Shown here: positions 1-12,666 of the stretch, piece after piece
How positions within the stretch are numbered: position 1 is the stretch's first letter
Layout of the letters: each line of letters begins with the position of its first letter
Source: Deltaproteobacteria bacterium
GTDB lineage: Bacteria; Desulfobacterota; Desulfobulbia; Desulfobulbales; Desulfurivibrionaceae
Reading direction: 5' to 3'
DNA length: 64,000 bases
NCBI GenBank assembly: GCA_021802645.1
Contig: JAJZRO010000009.1
Coordinates: 27,270 to 91,269 of the forward strand
Translations under genes and position numbers: made by a program
The notes under the pieces: model-generated
What the model saw: the letters and a program-made list of their open reading frames with translations, nothing else
The model's database searches: none
Told to the model about the DNA's origin: nothing

Positions 1-1360
<1,360 letters not shown>

Positions 1361-1397
1361 TTAACCTGCCTGTTGCACCAGCACGACGCGGTCTCGG

Positions 1398-5504
<4,107 letters not shown>

Positions 5505-5624
5505 GCAGCAATACCCTCGTTAACGGTAGCGGATGGATAAGATGGCCCTGTCCGGGCATGATAAGGAGTGCGAAACTGCCGGCAACCGAATGGCCAACCT
5601 GACCTCTCCTCACGAAAACGCAAC

Positions 5625-5655
5625 AACGCTACGGAGGAAATTCCTCCGTAGCGTT
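5625..5655 (-). promoter_or_regulatory. Long perfect hairpin in the rplL-rpoB spacer
   Basis: The two 15-base arms AACGCTACGGAGGAA and TTCCTCCGTAGCGTT are perfectly complementary and almost abut, leaving a 14-bp stem with a 3-base loop. There is no clean U-run on the minus strand (GTTGTTGCGTTTTCG follows), so it is a poor intrinsic terminator. In enterobacteria the equivalent spacer carries an attenuator and an RNase III site that set the ratio of ribosomal protein to polymerase mRNA. By position I infer a similar processing or partial-termination role. The rest of the 249-base spacer shows nothing else I recognise. Confidence 0.7.
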
Positions 5656-5753
5656 CCTGCCGTATATAAGGACCTCCCGGCAAACACCAGGCGGTTGCAG
5701 TTCGTCCCAAGGCCATCCGGCCCTGAACTGCGGCGACTCCCCGTTGGGGGAAA

Positions 5754-6137
5754 TTACTTGATCTCGACTTTCCCGCCTGCTGCCTCGATCTTCTTCTTGA
5801 TTTCCTCGGCCTCGGCCTTGGAAACGCCTTCCTTCAAGGTCTTCGGCGCACCTTCCACCAGATCCTTGGCCTCCTTCAGGCCAAGCGAGGTCAGGGCGCG
5901 GACTTCCTTGATGACGTTGATCTTGGTGGCGCCGGCGTCGGCCAGGATGACGGTGAACTCGGTCTGGGCCTCGGCCGCCGGAGCCGCCTCGCCACCAGCC
6001 GGAGCCGCGGCAGCGACCGCCACCGGGGCCGCGGCGGAGACACCAAACTTCTCCTCCAACTCCTTGATCAGGTTGGAAAGCTCAAGCACGCTCATATTGG
6101 AGATGAATTCAACAACATCGTCTTTGGTTACAGCCAT
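5754..6137 (-). CDS. rplL: 50S ribosomal protein L7/L12
   Basis: Stalk protein L7/L12, 127 residues, which recruits and activates translational GTPases on the ribosome. The N-terminal dimerisation domain ([20 protein letters not shown]), an Ala/Gly/Pro-rich hinge near residues 37-58, and a C-terminal domain with [20 protein letters not shown] and [11 protein letters not shown] are all present. It lies 36 bases after rplJ, the usual partner, and is the last ribosomal gene before rpoB. Confidence 0.99.
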   Translation of the reverse strand: MAVTKDDVVEFISNMSVLELSNLIKELEEKFGVSAAAPVAVAAAAPAGGEAAPAAEAQTEFTVILADAGATKINVIKEVRALTSLGLKEAKDLVEGAPKTLKEGVSKAEAEEIKKKIEAAGGKVEIK

Positions 6138-6173
6138 GGGAAATACCTCCTCACAAAAGTGTGGTTACTCGTC

Positions 6174-6707
6174 TTAGTTGTTCTGCGCTTTCTGGTCCTT
6201 GATCGCCTGCAACAGGTAGACCGCCTTCTGCGGCACACCGTTCAGGACGCGGACGAAGCTGGTGGGTACCGCCAGCATCAGGCCAAGCAACTGCGCACGC
6301 AGTTCGTTGATGCCGGGCAGCTTCGACAACGCTGTCAGATCGTCCGACGTGAGCACCTTACCATCCAGGATGGCGCTCTTGACCGACAACGCGGGATTAT
6401 CCTTCATGAACTTGACCAGCACTTTGGCCGGAGCAACAGGATCCGCATCGGTGAGCGCCAGCGCCGTGTTCCCCTGCAGATGCGACTCGAACGCCGCAAA
6501 GGACGTGCCCTGGATTGCCCGCTTGATCAGCGTGTTCTTGGCAACCCGGACCTCAGCCTTGCTGGTGCGGAGTTCGCGACGCAGCGTCTGCAGGTTGTGC
6601 ACCGTCAGACCACGATAGTCGGCAATCACCGCGAGCTTCGCCTTGGCGAGCTTCTCGCTCAGTTCCTGCACTATCGCTGCCTTTTCGTCACGTTCCAATG
6701 TCCTCAA
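6174..6707 (-). CDS. rplJ: 50S ribosomal protein L10
   Basis: Ribosomal stalk base protein of 177 residues that binds 23S rRNA and anchors L7/L12 dimers. It starts MRTLERDEKAAIVQEL, with AGG AGG-type Shine-Dalgarno bases just upstream, and carries the family signature VIADYRGLTVHNLQTLRREL plus VRVAKNTLIKRA. It is preceded by a 273-base leader that resembles an L10 autoregulatory leader, implying that an L10-L12 complex represses its own translation. It is followed closely by rplL. Confidence 0.98.
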   Translation of the reverse strand: MRTLERDEKAAIVQELSEKLAKAKLAVIADYRGLTVHNLQTLRRELRTSKAEVRVAKNTLIKRAIQGTSFAAFESHLQGNTALALTDADPVAPAKVLVKFMKDNPALSVKSAILDGKVLTSDDLTALSKLPGINELRAQLLGLMLAVPTSFVRVLNGVPQKAVYLLQAIKDQKAQNN

Positions 6708-6819
6708 CCTCCTTTTTACCGTTAATGTTCCACCTCATCGGTGTGCAAAAGCAGCCGAGGCCGATACGGACAGACGAGCAACCCACGATGCAAACCATGC
6801 AGCCGTGGAGTGTGCCTTA

Positions 6820-6912
6820 TTCATTGCCGCAGCAATGAATTTCATCGTCTCGGCAGGCCGACGCCACCTTCACGCCGATTAAACCCAAGGTACCCGCTGT
6901 CTTCGACGGCTG
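6820..6912 (-). promoter_or_regulatory. Ribosomal protein L10 leader candidate upstream of rplJ
   Basis: In the 273-base rplA-rplJ spacer the minus strand carries CGAAGACAGCGGGT (about 6894-6907) and CCTGCCGAGACG (about 6846-6857). These match the conserved kink-turn-like core of bacterial L10 leaders (CGAAGACAGCAGG paired with CCTGCCGAGG). Just downstream is an 8-bp hairpin TTCATTGC/GCAATGAA with a four-base loop (6820-6839). Known L10 leaders bind the L10(L12)4 complex to repress the rplJL genes. The assignment rests on motif and position; exact boundaries are approximate. Confidence 0.75.
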
Positions 6913-6980
6913 AACTGCTCAACCAAACGGAGGCGCCTTCCGGACAGGCCCCGCCGTAAAAAAAACCGTTTATGGGCCGG

Positions 6981-7691
6981 TTACGCGCCCTTGATCATCC
7001 CCCGCACCTCGACGGGATCAAGCTTGAGTCCTGGTCCCATGGTGGTGGAGATGCTGACGCTGCGCAAATAAACGCCCTTGCTGGAAGAGGGCTTCAGATG
7101 GATGATCTTCTCAATAAAGGCAAGGATATTCTCCCGGAGCTTCTGCGAACCGAAAGAGGCCCTCCCCATCATCGCATGCAGGACACCGGCCTTGTCAACC
7201 TTGAAATCGATCTTGCCGGCCTTCATGTCCTGCACCACCTTGGCCACCTCAAAGGTAACGGTGCCGAGCTTGGCATTGGGCATCAGGTTACGGGGACCGA
7301 GGATCTTGCCGATCTTGCCCACCGTCCCCATCATATCGGGGGTGGCGATGGTCTTGTCGAACTCCAGCCAGCCGCCCTGAATCTTGGCGACGTATTCGTC
7401 GCTGCCGGCATAGTCGGCGCCTGCGTCCAAGGCCTCCTGCACCTTCTCGCCCTTGGCAAAAACCAGCACCCGCTGGGTCTTGCCGGTGCCGTTCGGCAGC
7501 ACCATGCTGCTGCGGATCATCTGGTCGGCATGGCGGGGATCGACCCCCAACCGCATGGCGATGTCCACCGACTCGTCGAACTTGGCATATTTACCCTTGA
7601 GGGCCAGTTCCAGGGCCTCATCCAGGGTGTACAACTTGGTCACGTCGCGCAGGGCGGCGCTGTTGGTATATTTTTTTCCTCTCTGTGCCAT
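6981..7691 (-). CDS. rplA: 50S ribosomal protein L1
   Basis: L1 stalk protein of 236 residues, which binds 23S rRNA near the E site and in many bacteria represses its own rplKA transcript. It starts MAQRGKKYTNSAALRDV and contains SVDIAMRLGVDPRHADQMIR, GKTQRVLVFAKGEKVQEAL and RNLMPNAKLGTVTFEV, all typical of the family. It lies 50 bases after rplK and is followed by the L10 leader region. Confidence 0.98.
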   Translation of the reverse strand: MAQRGKKYTNSAALRDVTKLYTLDEALELALKGKYAKFDESVDIAMRLGVDPRHADQMIRSSMVLPNGTGKTQRVLVFAKGEKVQEALDAGADYAGSDEYVAKIQGGWLEFDKTIATPDMMGTVGKIGKILGPRNLMPNAKLGTVTFEVAKVVQDMKAGKIDFKVDKAGVLHAMMGRASFGSQKLRENILAFIEKIIHLKPSSSKGVYLRSVSISTTMGPGLKLDPVEVRGMIKGA

Positions 7692-7741
7692 GGCCTTACT
7701 CCATGCTCCTCGCTCTAGGTTAGTCCGGTTCGGGTCGCGTC

Positions 7742-8167
7742 TTAGTCAACTACGGTGATGCCGCAGCTGCGGGCCGTGCCTTCGATAATCCGCATGGCCT
7801 GCTCCACGTCATAGCAGTTGAGGTCGGGCAGCTTCTTTTCCGCGATCTCCCGCACCTTGTCCCGGGTGATCTTGGCAACACGATCGCGCTTCGGGTGGCT
7901 GGAGCCTTTCGACAGGCCGAGGGCCTTGAACAACAGGGTTGACGCCGGCGGCGTCTTGGTCACGAAGGTGAACGACTTGTCACTGTACACGGTGATGACC
8001 ACCGGGATAATGGTGTCGCCCTCGTTCTGGGTCTTGGCGTTGAACGCCTTGCAGAACTCCATAATGTTGACACCGCGCTGACCGAGCGCCGGGCCAACCG
8101 GGGGCGAGGGATTGGCCTTGCCCGCGGGAATCTGCAATTTGATGTAACCATCGATCTTCTTAGCCAT
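7742..8167 (-). CDS. rplK: 50S ribosomal protein L11
   Basis: L11, 141 residues, part of the GTPase-associated centre and needed for RelA activation. I place the start at the ATG at 8165-8167 ([20 protein letters not shown]) and not at an upstream in-frame codon, because this is the family's normal N-terminus. [20 protein letters not shown] and the C-terminal rRNA-binding domain ending [15 protein letters not shown] are intact. It sits between nusG and rplA. Confidence 0.98.
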   Translation of the reverse strand: MAKKIDGYIKLQIPAGKANPSPPVGPALGQRGVNIMEFCKAFNAKTQNEGDTIIPVVITVYSDKSFTFVTKTPPASTLLFKALGLSKGSSHPKRDRVAKITRDKVREIAEKKLPDLNCYDVEQAMRIIEGTARSCGITVVD

Positions 8168-8243
8168 TACTTCACTCCACAATATAAATGGTGGGTCTCA
8201 GCGCTCCCGCGCACTGGCGGAAGCTCCCCTTGAACAACCGCAA

Positions 8244-8774
8244 TTAGCCTTTGGTGACCTGGATGAATTCCAATTCCACCGGGGTTTCACGGCCAAAAAT
8301 GGAGACCATGACCCGCACCCGGCCCTTGTCCGGGTAGACCGCATCGACCACGCCCTGGAAGTTGGCAAAGGGTCCGTCGACAACTCGCACTGCATCGCCC
8401 TCCTCGTAGGAAACCTTGGGCTTGGGCTTCAAGGCGCCATCCTTGATCCGGCCGATGATCTTCATGGCATCATCGTCGGAGAGCGGCTCCGGATGGAGAT
8501 CGTTGCCGACAAAGGCGGTCACCTTGGGGGTGTCGCGCACCGTGTGCCACGTCTCCTCGTTAAGGTCGACATTCACCAGAATGTACCCGGGAAAGAACTT
8601 GCGGGAAGAGGTCTTCTTGGTGCCTTTGACCATCTCCACCACCTGCTCGGTCGGCACCAGCACCTCGCCGAAGAGCTCTTCCTGGCCGGCATTCTTGATG
8701 CGCTCCAGCAGGCTCGCCTTCACCTGCTCCTCGAAACCCGAATAGGTATGGACAATATACCAGCGTCGTGCCAT
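8244..8774 (-). CDS. nusG: Transcription termination/antitermination factor NusG
   Basis: NusG of 176 residues, which binds RNA polymerase beta' through its NGN domain and couples to Rho or ribosomal S10 through its KOW domain. The N-terminus ARRWYIVHTYSGFEEQVKAS, the central PGYILVNVDLNEETWHTVRD, and the KOW-type EGDAVRVVDGPFANFQGVVD are clear. It starts four bases after secE, in the conserved secE-nusG-rplK order. Confidence 0.99.
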   Translation of the reverse strand: MARRWYIVHTYSGFEEQVKASLLERIKNAGQEELFGEVLVPTEQVVEMVKGTKKTSSRKFFPGYILVNVDLNEETWHTVRDTPKVTAFVGNDLHPEPLSDDDAMKIIGRIKDGALKPKPKVSYEEGDAVRVVDGPFANFQGVVDAVYPDKGRVRVMVSIFGRETPVELEFIQVTKG

Positions 8775-8778
8775 GCGA

Positions 8779-9027
8779 TTACCGTAGGATCAGCCGAATA
8801 AGTTTGCCAAGGACCAGGTCCACCGCGCCCAGATAGAGGGACACCAGCATCACCAGCACCACCACCACGACGGTGGAGAGCATGGTCTGCTTTTTGGCGG
8901 GCCATACGATCTTGCCGAATTCGGCCTTGACCTCGGCGGCAAACTCGTTGATCCGGTTCAATCGGAATGAGGAGGATTTCTCCTCATTCTCAGCGCCCTG
9001 TTTTTTGGTGCGTTCTTCCTTTGTCAT
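8779..9027 (-). CDS. secE: Preprotein translocase subunit SecE
   Basis: Small essential subunit of the SecYEG channel. I prefer the ATG at 9025-9027 (MTKEERTKKQGAENEEKSSS), giving 82 residues. A longer frame upstream exists but has no family resemblance. The C-terminal single-span module is typical: an amphipathic segment FAAEVKAEFGKIVWPAKKQ, then one hydrophobic helix TVVVVVLVMLVSLYLGAVDL. It lies directly upstream of nusG. The start has no strong Shine-Dalgarno, so its exact position is less certain. Confidence 0.93.
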   Translation of the reverse strand: MTKEERTKKQGAENEEKSSSFRLNRINEFAAEVKAEFGKIVWPAKKQTMLSTVVVVVLVMLVSLYLGAVDLVLGKLIRLILR

Positions 9028-9123
9028 CCAATGCAACCGGCAGCGTCTACAGACGATTTTAACCGCGTTCTCCCAAAAGTGAACTTCGCCCCAAAGGGGG
9101 CGAAGCACACAATCACGCTAAAT

Positions 9124-9199
9124 TGGCAGGCCAGGAGGGACTCGAACCCCCAGCCCTCGGATTTGGAGTCCGATGCTCTACCATTAGAGCTACTGGCCT
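9124..9199 (-). tRNA. trnW: tRNA-Trp (anticodon CCA)
   Basis: A 76-base cloverleaf with acceptor stem AGGCCAG/CTGGCCT, D-loop TAGCTCTAATGGTAGAGC, anticodon loop CTCCAAA (CCA, tryptophan), T-arm GGGGGTTCGAGTCCCTC and an encoded CCA end. It lies between rpmG and secE, a common location in Proteobacteria and Desulfobacterota. Confidence 0.98.
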
Positions 9200-9205
9200 A
9201 CACGC

Positions 9206-9355
9206 TCACTTGGTTTCCTTATGCGGGGTATGGCTCCGGCAGAAGGGGCAGAACTTCTTGAACTCCAGCTTGTTCGGCGTCTTCCGCTTGTTCTTGGTGG
9301 TCGTATAGTTACGACGTTTGCAGGTCTCACACCCCAGGGTCACGATATCGCGCAT
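9206..9355 (-). CDS. rpmG: 50S ribosomal protein L33, zinc-binding form
   Basis: A 49-residue L33: [20 protein letters not shown], then a Lys-rich middle and [14 protein letters not shown]. Two CxxC pairs (C9/C12 and the CPFC pair) mark the zinc-containing C+ form, which some genomes pair with a zinc-free paralogue under zinc control. It lies 18 bases downstream of tuf and a few bases before tRNA-Trp, so it is probably in the same transcript. Confidence 0.97.
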   Translation of the reverse strand: MRDIVTLGCETCKRRNYTTTKNKRKTPNKLEFKKFCPFCRSHTPHKETK

Positions 9356-9373
9356 CGTTGCAACTCCCGCGTC

Positions 9374-10564
9374 TTACGCAATGATTTTATTGACAACACC
9401 GGCGCCGACTGTGCGGCCGCCTTCGCGGATCGCAAAGCGCAGACCCTCGTCCATCGCGATCGGCGTGATCAGCGTCGCTTCCACCGTCACGTTGTCGCCC
9501 GGCATGACCATCTCCACTCCCTCCGGCAACTGCACCACCCCGGTCACGTCCGTCGTCCGGAAGTAGAACTGCGGACGGTAGCCGTTGAAGAACGGCGTAT
9601 GGCGACCACCTTCCTCCTTGGTCAGGATGTAGCACTCCGCCATGAACTTGGTGTGCGGGGTGATGGAGCCCGGCTTGGCCAATACCTGCCCACGCTCGAT
9701 CTCCTCCCGCTTGGTGCCGCGCAAGAGCACGCCCACGTTGTCGCCGGCGATACCCTCGTCCAGAAGCTTCCGGAACATCTCCACACCGGTCACCGTGGTC
9801 TTCTGCGTCTCGCGGATGCCGACGATCTCGATTTCGTCGCCCACCTTCACCTTGCCGCGCTCAATACGGCCGGTGGCTACCGTGCCACGGCCGGAGATCG
9901 AGAAAACATCCTCCACCGGCATCAGGAACGGACGATCAATGTCGCGCTTCGGCTCCGGAATGAAGCTGTCGCAGGCAGCCATCAGGTCCCAGATCGGTTT
10001 GGCATACGCCTCGTTCTCCGGCTCATTGAGCGCGTTCAGCGCGCTGCCCTGGATGATCGGGGTGTCGTCGCCAGGAAATTCGTACTTGGAGAGCAACTCG
10101 CGCAGCTCCATCTCAACGAGCTCGATGAGCTCGGGATCGTCAACCATGTCGCACTTGTTGAGGAACACCACGATGGCCGGGACGCCAACCTGACGCGCGA
10201 GCAGGATGTGCTCACGGGTCTGCGGCATCGGCCCGTCGGTGGCCGCCACCACCAGAATGGCGCCGTCCATCTGCGCCGCACCGGTGATCATGTTCTTGAT
10301 GTAGTCGGCGTGGCCAGGGCAGTCCACGTGCGCATAGTGACGCTTCTCGCTCTCGTACTCCACGTGCGCCGTCGCAATGGTGATGCCGCGCTCCTTCTCC
10401 TCCGGAGCCTTGTCGATCTCGTCAAACGCCGTTGCCTTGGCAAAACCCTTCGTCGACAACACCCGCGTGATCGCTGAGGTCAGCGTCGTCTTGCCATGGT
10501 CGATGTGACCGATCGTCCCAATATTCACATGCGGCTTCTTGCGTTCAAATTTCTCTTTTGCCAT
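9374..10564 (-). CDS. tuf: Elongation factor Tu
   Basis: EF-Tu of 396 residues, the GTPase that delivers aminoacyl-tRNA to the ribosome. The G1 loop [15 protein letters not shown], the G3 motif [12 protein letters not shown] and the G4 motif NKCDMVD are present, as are domains 2 and 3 ending VNKIIA. It is immediately downstream of four tRNA genes, the same arrangement as E. coli tufB. Only one copy lies in this window; a second copy elsewhere is possible. Confidence 0.99.
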   Translation of the reverse strand: MAKEKFERKKPHVNIGTIGHIDHGKTTLTSAITRVLSTKGFAKATAFDEIDKAPEEKERGITIATAHVEYESEKRHYAHVDCPGHADYIKNMITGAAQMDGAILVVAATDGPMPQTREHILLARQVGVPAIVVFLNKCDMVDDPELIELVEMELRELLSKYEFPGDDTPIIQGSALNALNEPENEAYAKPIWDLMAACDSFIPEPKRDIDRPFLMPVEDVFSISGRGTVATGRIERGKVKVGDEIEIVGIRETQKTTVTGVEMFRKLLDEGIAGDNVGVLLRGTKREEIERGQVLAKPGSITPHTKFMAECYILTKEEGGRHTPFFNGYRPQFYFRTTDVTGVVQLPEGVEMVMPGDNVTVEATLITPIAMDEGLRFAIREGGRTVGAGVVNKIIA

Positions 10565-10648
10565 CGCTCATCTCCTCAGCGCACTGTTGGGTTGCCTGCT
10601 TTGTCTCAGCCAAGTGCCGATGTTGAGTACACGCCTTTCAATAACCAC

Positions 10649-10724
10649 TGGAGCCCACGACCGGATTCGAACCGGTGACTTCTTCCTTACCAAGGAAGTA
10701 CTCTACCTACTGAGTTACGTGGGC
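10649..10724 (-). tRNA. trnT: tRNA-Thr (anticodon GGU)
   Basis: A 76-base cloverleaf: acceptor GCCCACG/CGTGGGC, anticodon stem-loop CTTCC-TTGGTAA-GGAAG (GGT, threonine), T-arm with GGTTCGAATC and an encoded CCA. It is the last of four tRNAs in tandem before tuf, corresponding in order to E. coli thrT. Confidence 0.98.
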
Positions 10725-10784
10725 CCCGACTCTATTGTTCGTCCTGCGCCTTCCATATCTGTCAGGCGCCGACAACCATCTGCC

Positions 10785-10860
10785 TGGAGCGGGAAACGGG
10801 TCTCGAACCCGCAACCCTCAGCTTGGAAGGCTGATGCTCTACCAATTGAGCTATTCCCGC
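10785..10860 (-). tRNA. trnG: tRNA-Gly (anticodon UCC)
   Basis: A 76-base cloverleaf: acceptor GCGGGAA/TTCCCGC, D-loop TAGCTCAATTGGTAGAGC, anticodon loop CTTCCAA (TCC, glycine), T-arm GCGGGTTCGAACCCGT and an encoded CCA. It is third in the tRNA tandem upstream of tuf, corresponding in order to E. coli glyT. Confidence 0.98.
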
Positions 10861-10921
10861 CACAACCGTATTCGCATCAAGCCGGCAATCCAAGAGGCCG
10901 GCTCGGGGCCGTTTTGTTCCG

Positions 10922-11006
10922 TGGTGGAGGGGGGAGGATTCGAACCTCCGAAGGCGTCGCCGACAGATTTACAGTCTGTTCCCTTTGACCGCTCGGGAAC
11001 CCCTCC
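10922..11006 (-). tRNA. trnY: tRNA-Tyr (anticodon GUA)
   Basis: An 85-base class II tRNA with a long variable arm: acceptor GGAGGGG/CCCCTCC, anticodon stem-loop CAGAC-TGTAAAT-CTG (GTA, tyrosine), variable arm around CGGCGACGCCTTCG, T-arm GAGGTTCGAATCCTC and an encoded CCA. It is second in the tandem, corresponding to E. coli tyrU. Confidence 0.97.
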
Positions 11007-11091
11007 ATGTATAAAAAAGGCCTCTTGTTCTCCCAAGGCCTTACCCACCTTTATGACTCACTCGCCCAATCGTCCAGCGTTGTTGCCTGCA

Positions 11092-11167
11092 TGGAGCTGG
11101 CGATGGGACTTGAACCCGCAACCGGCTGATTACAAATCAGCTGCTCTGCCAATTGAGCTACGCCAGC
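11092..11167 (-). tRNA. trnT: tRNA-Thr (anticodon UGU)
   Basis: A 76-base cloverleaf: acceptor GCTGGCG/CGCCAGC, D-loop TAGCTCAATTGGCAGAGC, anticodon stem-loop CTGAT-TTGTAAT-CAG (TGT, threonine), T-arm GCGGGTTCAAGTCCC and an encoded CCA. It is the first tRNA of the tuf transcript, corresponding to E. coli thrU. Confidence 0.98.
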
Positions 11168-11182
11168 CTTGTGAGACAGGGG

Positions 11183-11211
11183 ATACTACTCCCTTCGCCC
11201 ACAAACAGCAA
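11183..11211 (-). promoter_or_regulatory. Possible promoter of the tRNA-tuf operon
   Basis: On the minus strand, TTGCTG (11206-11211) is followed after 17 bases by TAGTAT (11183-11188) and then a C-rich stretch CCCCTGTC before the first tRNA. Correct spacing and a GC-rich discriminator suit a growth-rate-regulated stable RNA promoter, but both hexamers are imperfect. Confidence 0.3.
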
Positions 11212-11259
11212 CCTTTTTTTCTCCAACAGCCTTATTTTGTTACAAAAGGCGGGTGGCGA

Positions 11260-11295
11260 AAGGAAGTGCCGACCCGGGACTCCGGGTCGGCACCT
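11260..11295 (-). terminator. Hairpin terminator candidate after qmoC
   Basis: Perfect 12-bp stem GTGCCGACCCGG/CCGGGTCGGCAC with a short loop, 38 bases beyond the qmoC stop codon. The downstream minus-strand run TTCCTTTCG is only moderately T-rich. It separates the qmo genes from the tRNA-tuf operon, which is read in the same direction. Confidence 0.65.
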
Positions 11296-11330
11296 TATTA
11301 TCTCCTGAATAAATCGAAAAGAAACGCGTA

Positions 11331-12539
11331 CTACTCTGCCTTGACGAAACTGCTCTCGCGGTACTTCTCGAAAGCCATGGCAAAGGTCCGGTACACCATA
11401 TGGGCGAACTTGGTGTAAGGCATGTACAGGAAGAGCATGAAGATCGATACCAGATGCAGGAAATAGAACAGATAGGCCAAGACCGGGATGCCGAGCAGAC
11501 GGGTGATCTCGGCACCCATGCCGGTCACGCCGACCGCCATGATTTCACCGATCAGGAACCAGTCGTAGAAGGTCGGGGTGGTGTTGTTCTCCTCCTCCAT
11601 CCGCGAACGGTTCATCCACAGGATACCGATGCCGACCACCAGGGCGATGCCGCTGATGTTGGCAAGCAACTTGAAGGGGTCGGCCATCGACAGCGGCCCA
11701 TGAAGACCTTCCACGAAACTGCCGATGACGTCCTTGCGGACCAAACTATATCCGGTCACGATGAAAAGGCCGATGAAGGCGAGCAGCAAGGGCAGGTGGC
11801 CGTTGACCCGGTTGCGGTTGGCGCCGCACTGGCGGAAACGGTTGTGGGCCAGAATCTCCTTCACGGCCGGAACCAGGAAGTCGACGACAAACTGTTTCAC
11901 CGACGGCCGGAAATTGCCAGCAGCCGGCAGTTTGGCCGCCATGTCACGCCACATGGCGGAAACGCCTTTGTAGGCCGAGAAAACGGCAAAGGTAAAGGCC
12001 GGCACAAAGATGGCGTCAATGAGCACCACGTTGAGGGTCAGGACGCCGACAAGAGTGGGATGGTCCTTATGGGCGTCAAAGAACATGCCGAAATCAATGG
12101 TCTCCGGCGTCGGCAGGGACATGCCGCCAGCCAGATACCATACCGCCAGGATCAACAGCGCCGGAATAGCCATCATCACCGGCAGATTCTTGCCCTGGCT
12201 GCACAGCTTGGCCAGCCCCTGCGGAAAACCGTAATGGGTATAGGCGTAGGCACGAATGGCACCAAGCACATCGCCCGGTTTGGCGCCACGCGGACAGTAG
12301 GCGGTACAGTCACCGCACTGGTGACACAACATGACATCCGGGTTGCCCACCAGCTTGTCCTTGAGACCCCACTGCGCCCAGATCATCTCCTTGCGGGGAA
12401 ACGGTTTCTTGTCGGCGGACAACGGGCAGACCACGGAGCAGGTCGCACATTGGTAGCACTTCTTCAGGGTGTCGCCGCCAGCGCTCTTCAGATACTTGAT
12501 AAACTCCAGATCAGGTTGAACCCTCATTCCTTCAGCCAT
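11331..12539 (-). CDS. qmoC: QmoC, membrane subunit of the Qmo complex
   Basis: A 402-residue fusion of an HdrC-like ferredoxin domain with an HdrE/NarI-like cytochrome b domain. QmoABC passes electrons between the menaquinone pool and APS reductase. Two [4Fe-4S] motifs are visible: CYQCATCSVVCP (Cys28, 31, 34, 38) and CHQCGDCTAYCP (Cys72, 75, 78, 82). The C-terminal part contains several membrane helices, including MMAIPALLILAVWYLAGG and TLVGVLTLNVVLIDAIFVPA. The start has a GGAGG Shine-Dalgarno. It is separated from qmoB by 127 bases containing a terminator-like hairpin, unlike the four-base qmoA-qmoB junction. Confidence 0.96.
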   Translation of the reverse strand: MAEGMRVQPDLEFIKYLKSAGGDTLKKCYQCATCSVVCPLSADKKPFPRKEMIWAQWGLKDKLVGNPDVMLCHQCGDCTAYCPRGAKPGDVLGAIRAYAYTHYGFPQGLAKLCSQGKNLPVMMAIPALLILAVWYLAGGMSLPTPETIDFGMFFDAHKDHPTLVGVLTLNVVLIDAIFVPAFTFAVFSAYKGVSAMWRDMAAKLPAAGNFRPSVKQFVVDFLVPAVKEILAHNRFRQCGANRNRVNGHLPLLLAFIGLFIVTGYSLVRKDVIGSFVEGLHGPLSMADPFKLLANISGIALVVGIGILWMNRSRMEEENNTTPTFYDWFLIGEIMAVGVTGMGAEITRLLGIPVLAYLFYFLHLVSIFMLFLYMPYTKFAHMVYRTFAMAFEKYRESSFVKAE

Positions 12540-12613
12540 GGTATGCCTCCAGTTATCTCCCTCTTAAGCCGCCGGGACGAGATCTTGCGATGCCGCCCGA
12601 CAGTCAACCTTGT

Positions 12614-12655
12614 AAAAAACGAAGCCAGTGGACGGACAACGCCCATCCACTGGCT
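12614..12655 (-). terminator. Intrinsic terminator between qmoB and qmoC
   Basis: Ten-bp stem AGCCAGTGGA/TCCACTGGCT with a 13-base loop, followed on the minus strand by TCG and six T residues. It begins 12 bases past the qmoB stop and ends about 75 bases before qmoC. It looks like a working rho-independent terminator inside what should be a single-complex operon, implying read-through attenuation or a separate qmoC promoter. Confidence 0.72.
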
Positions 12656-12666
12656 GTAAAATTTAA

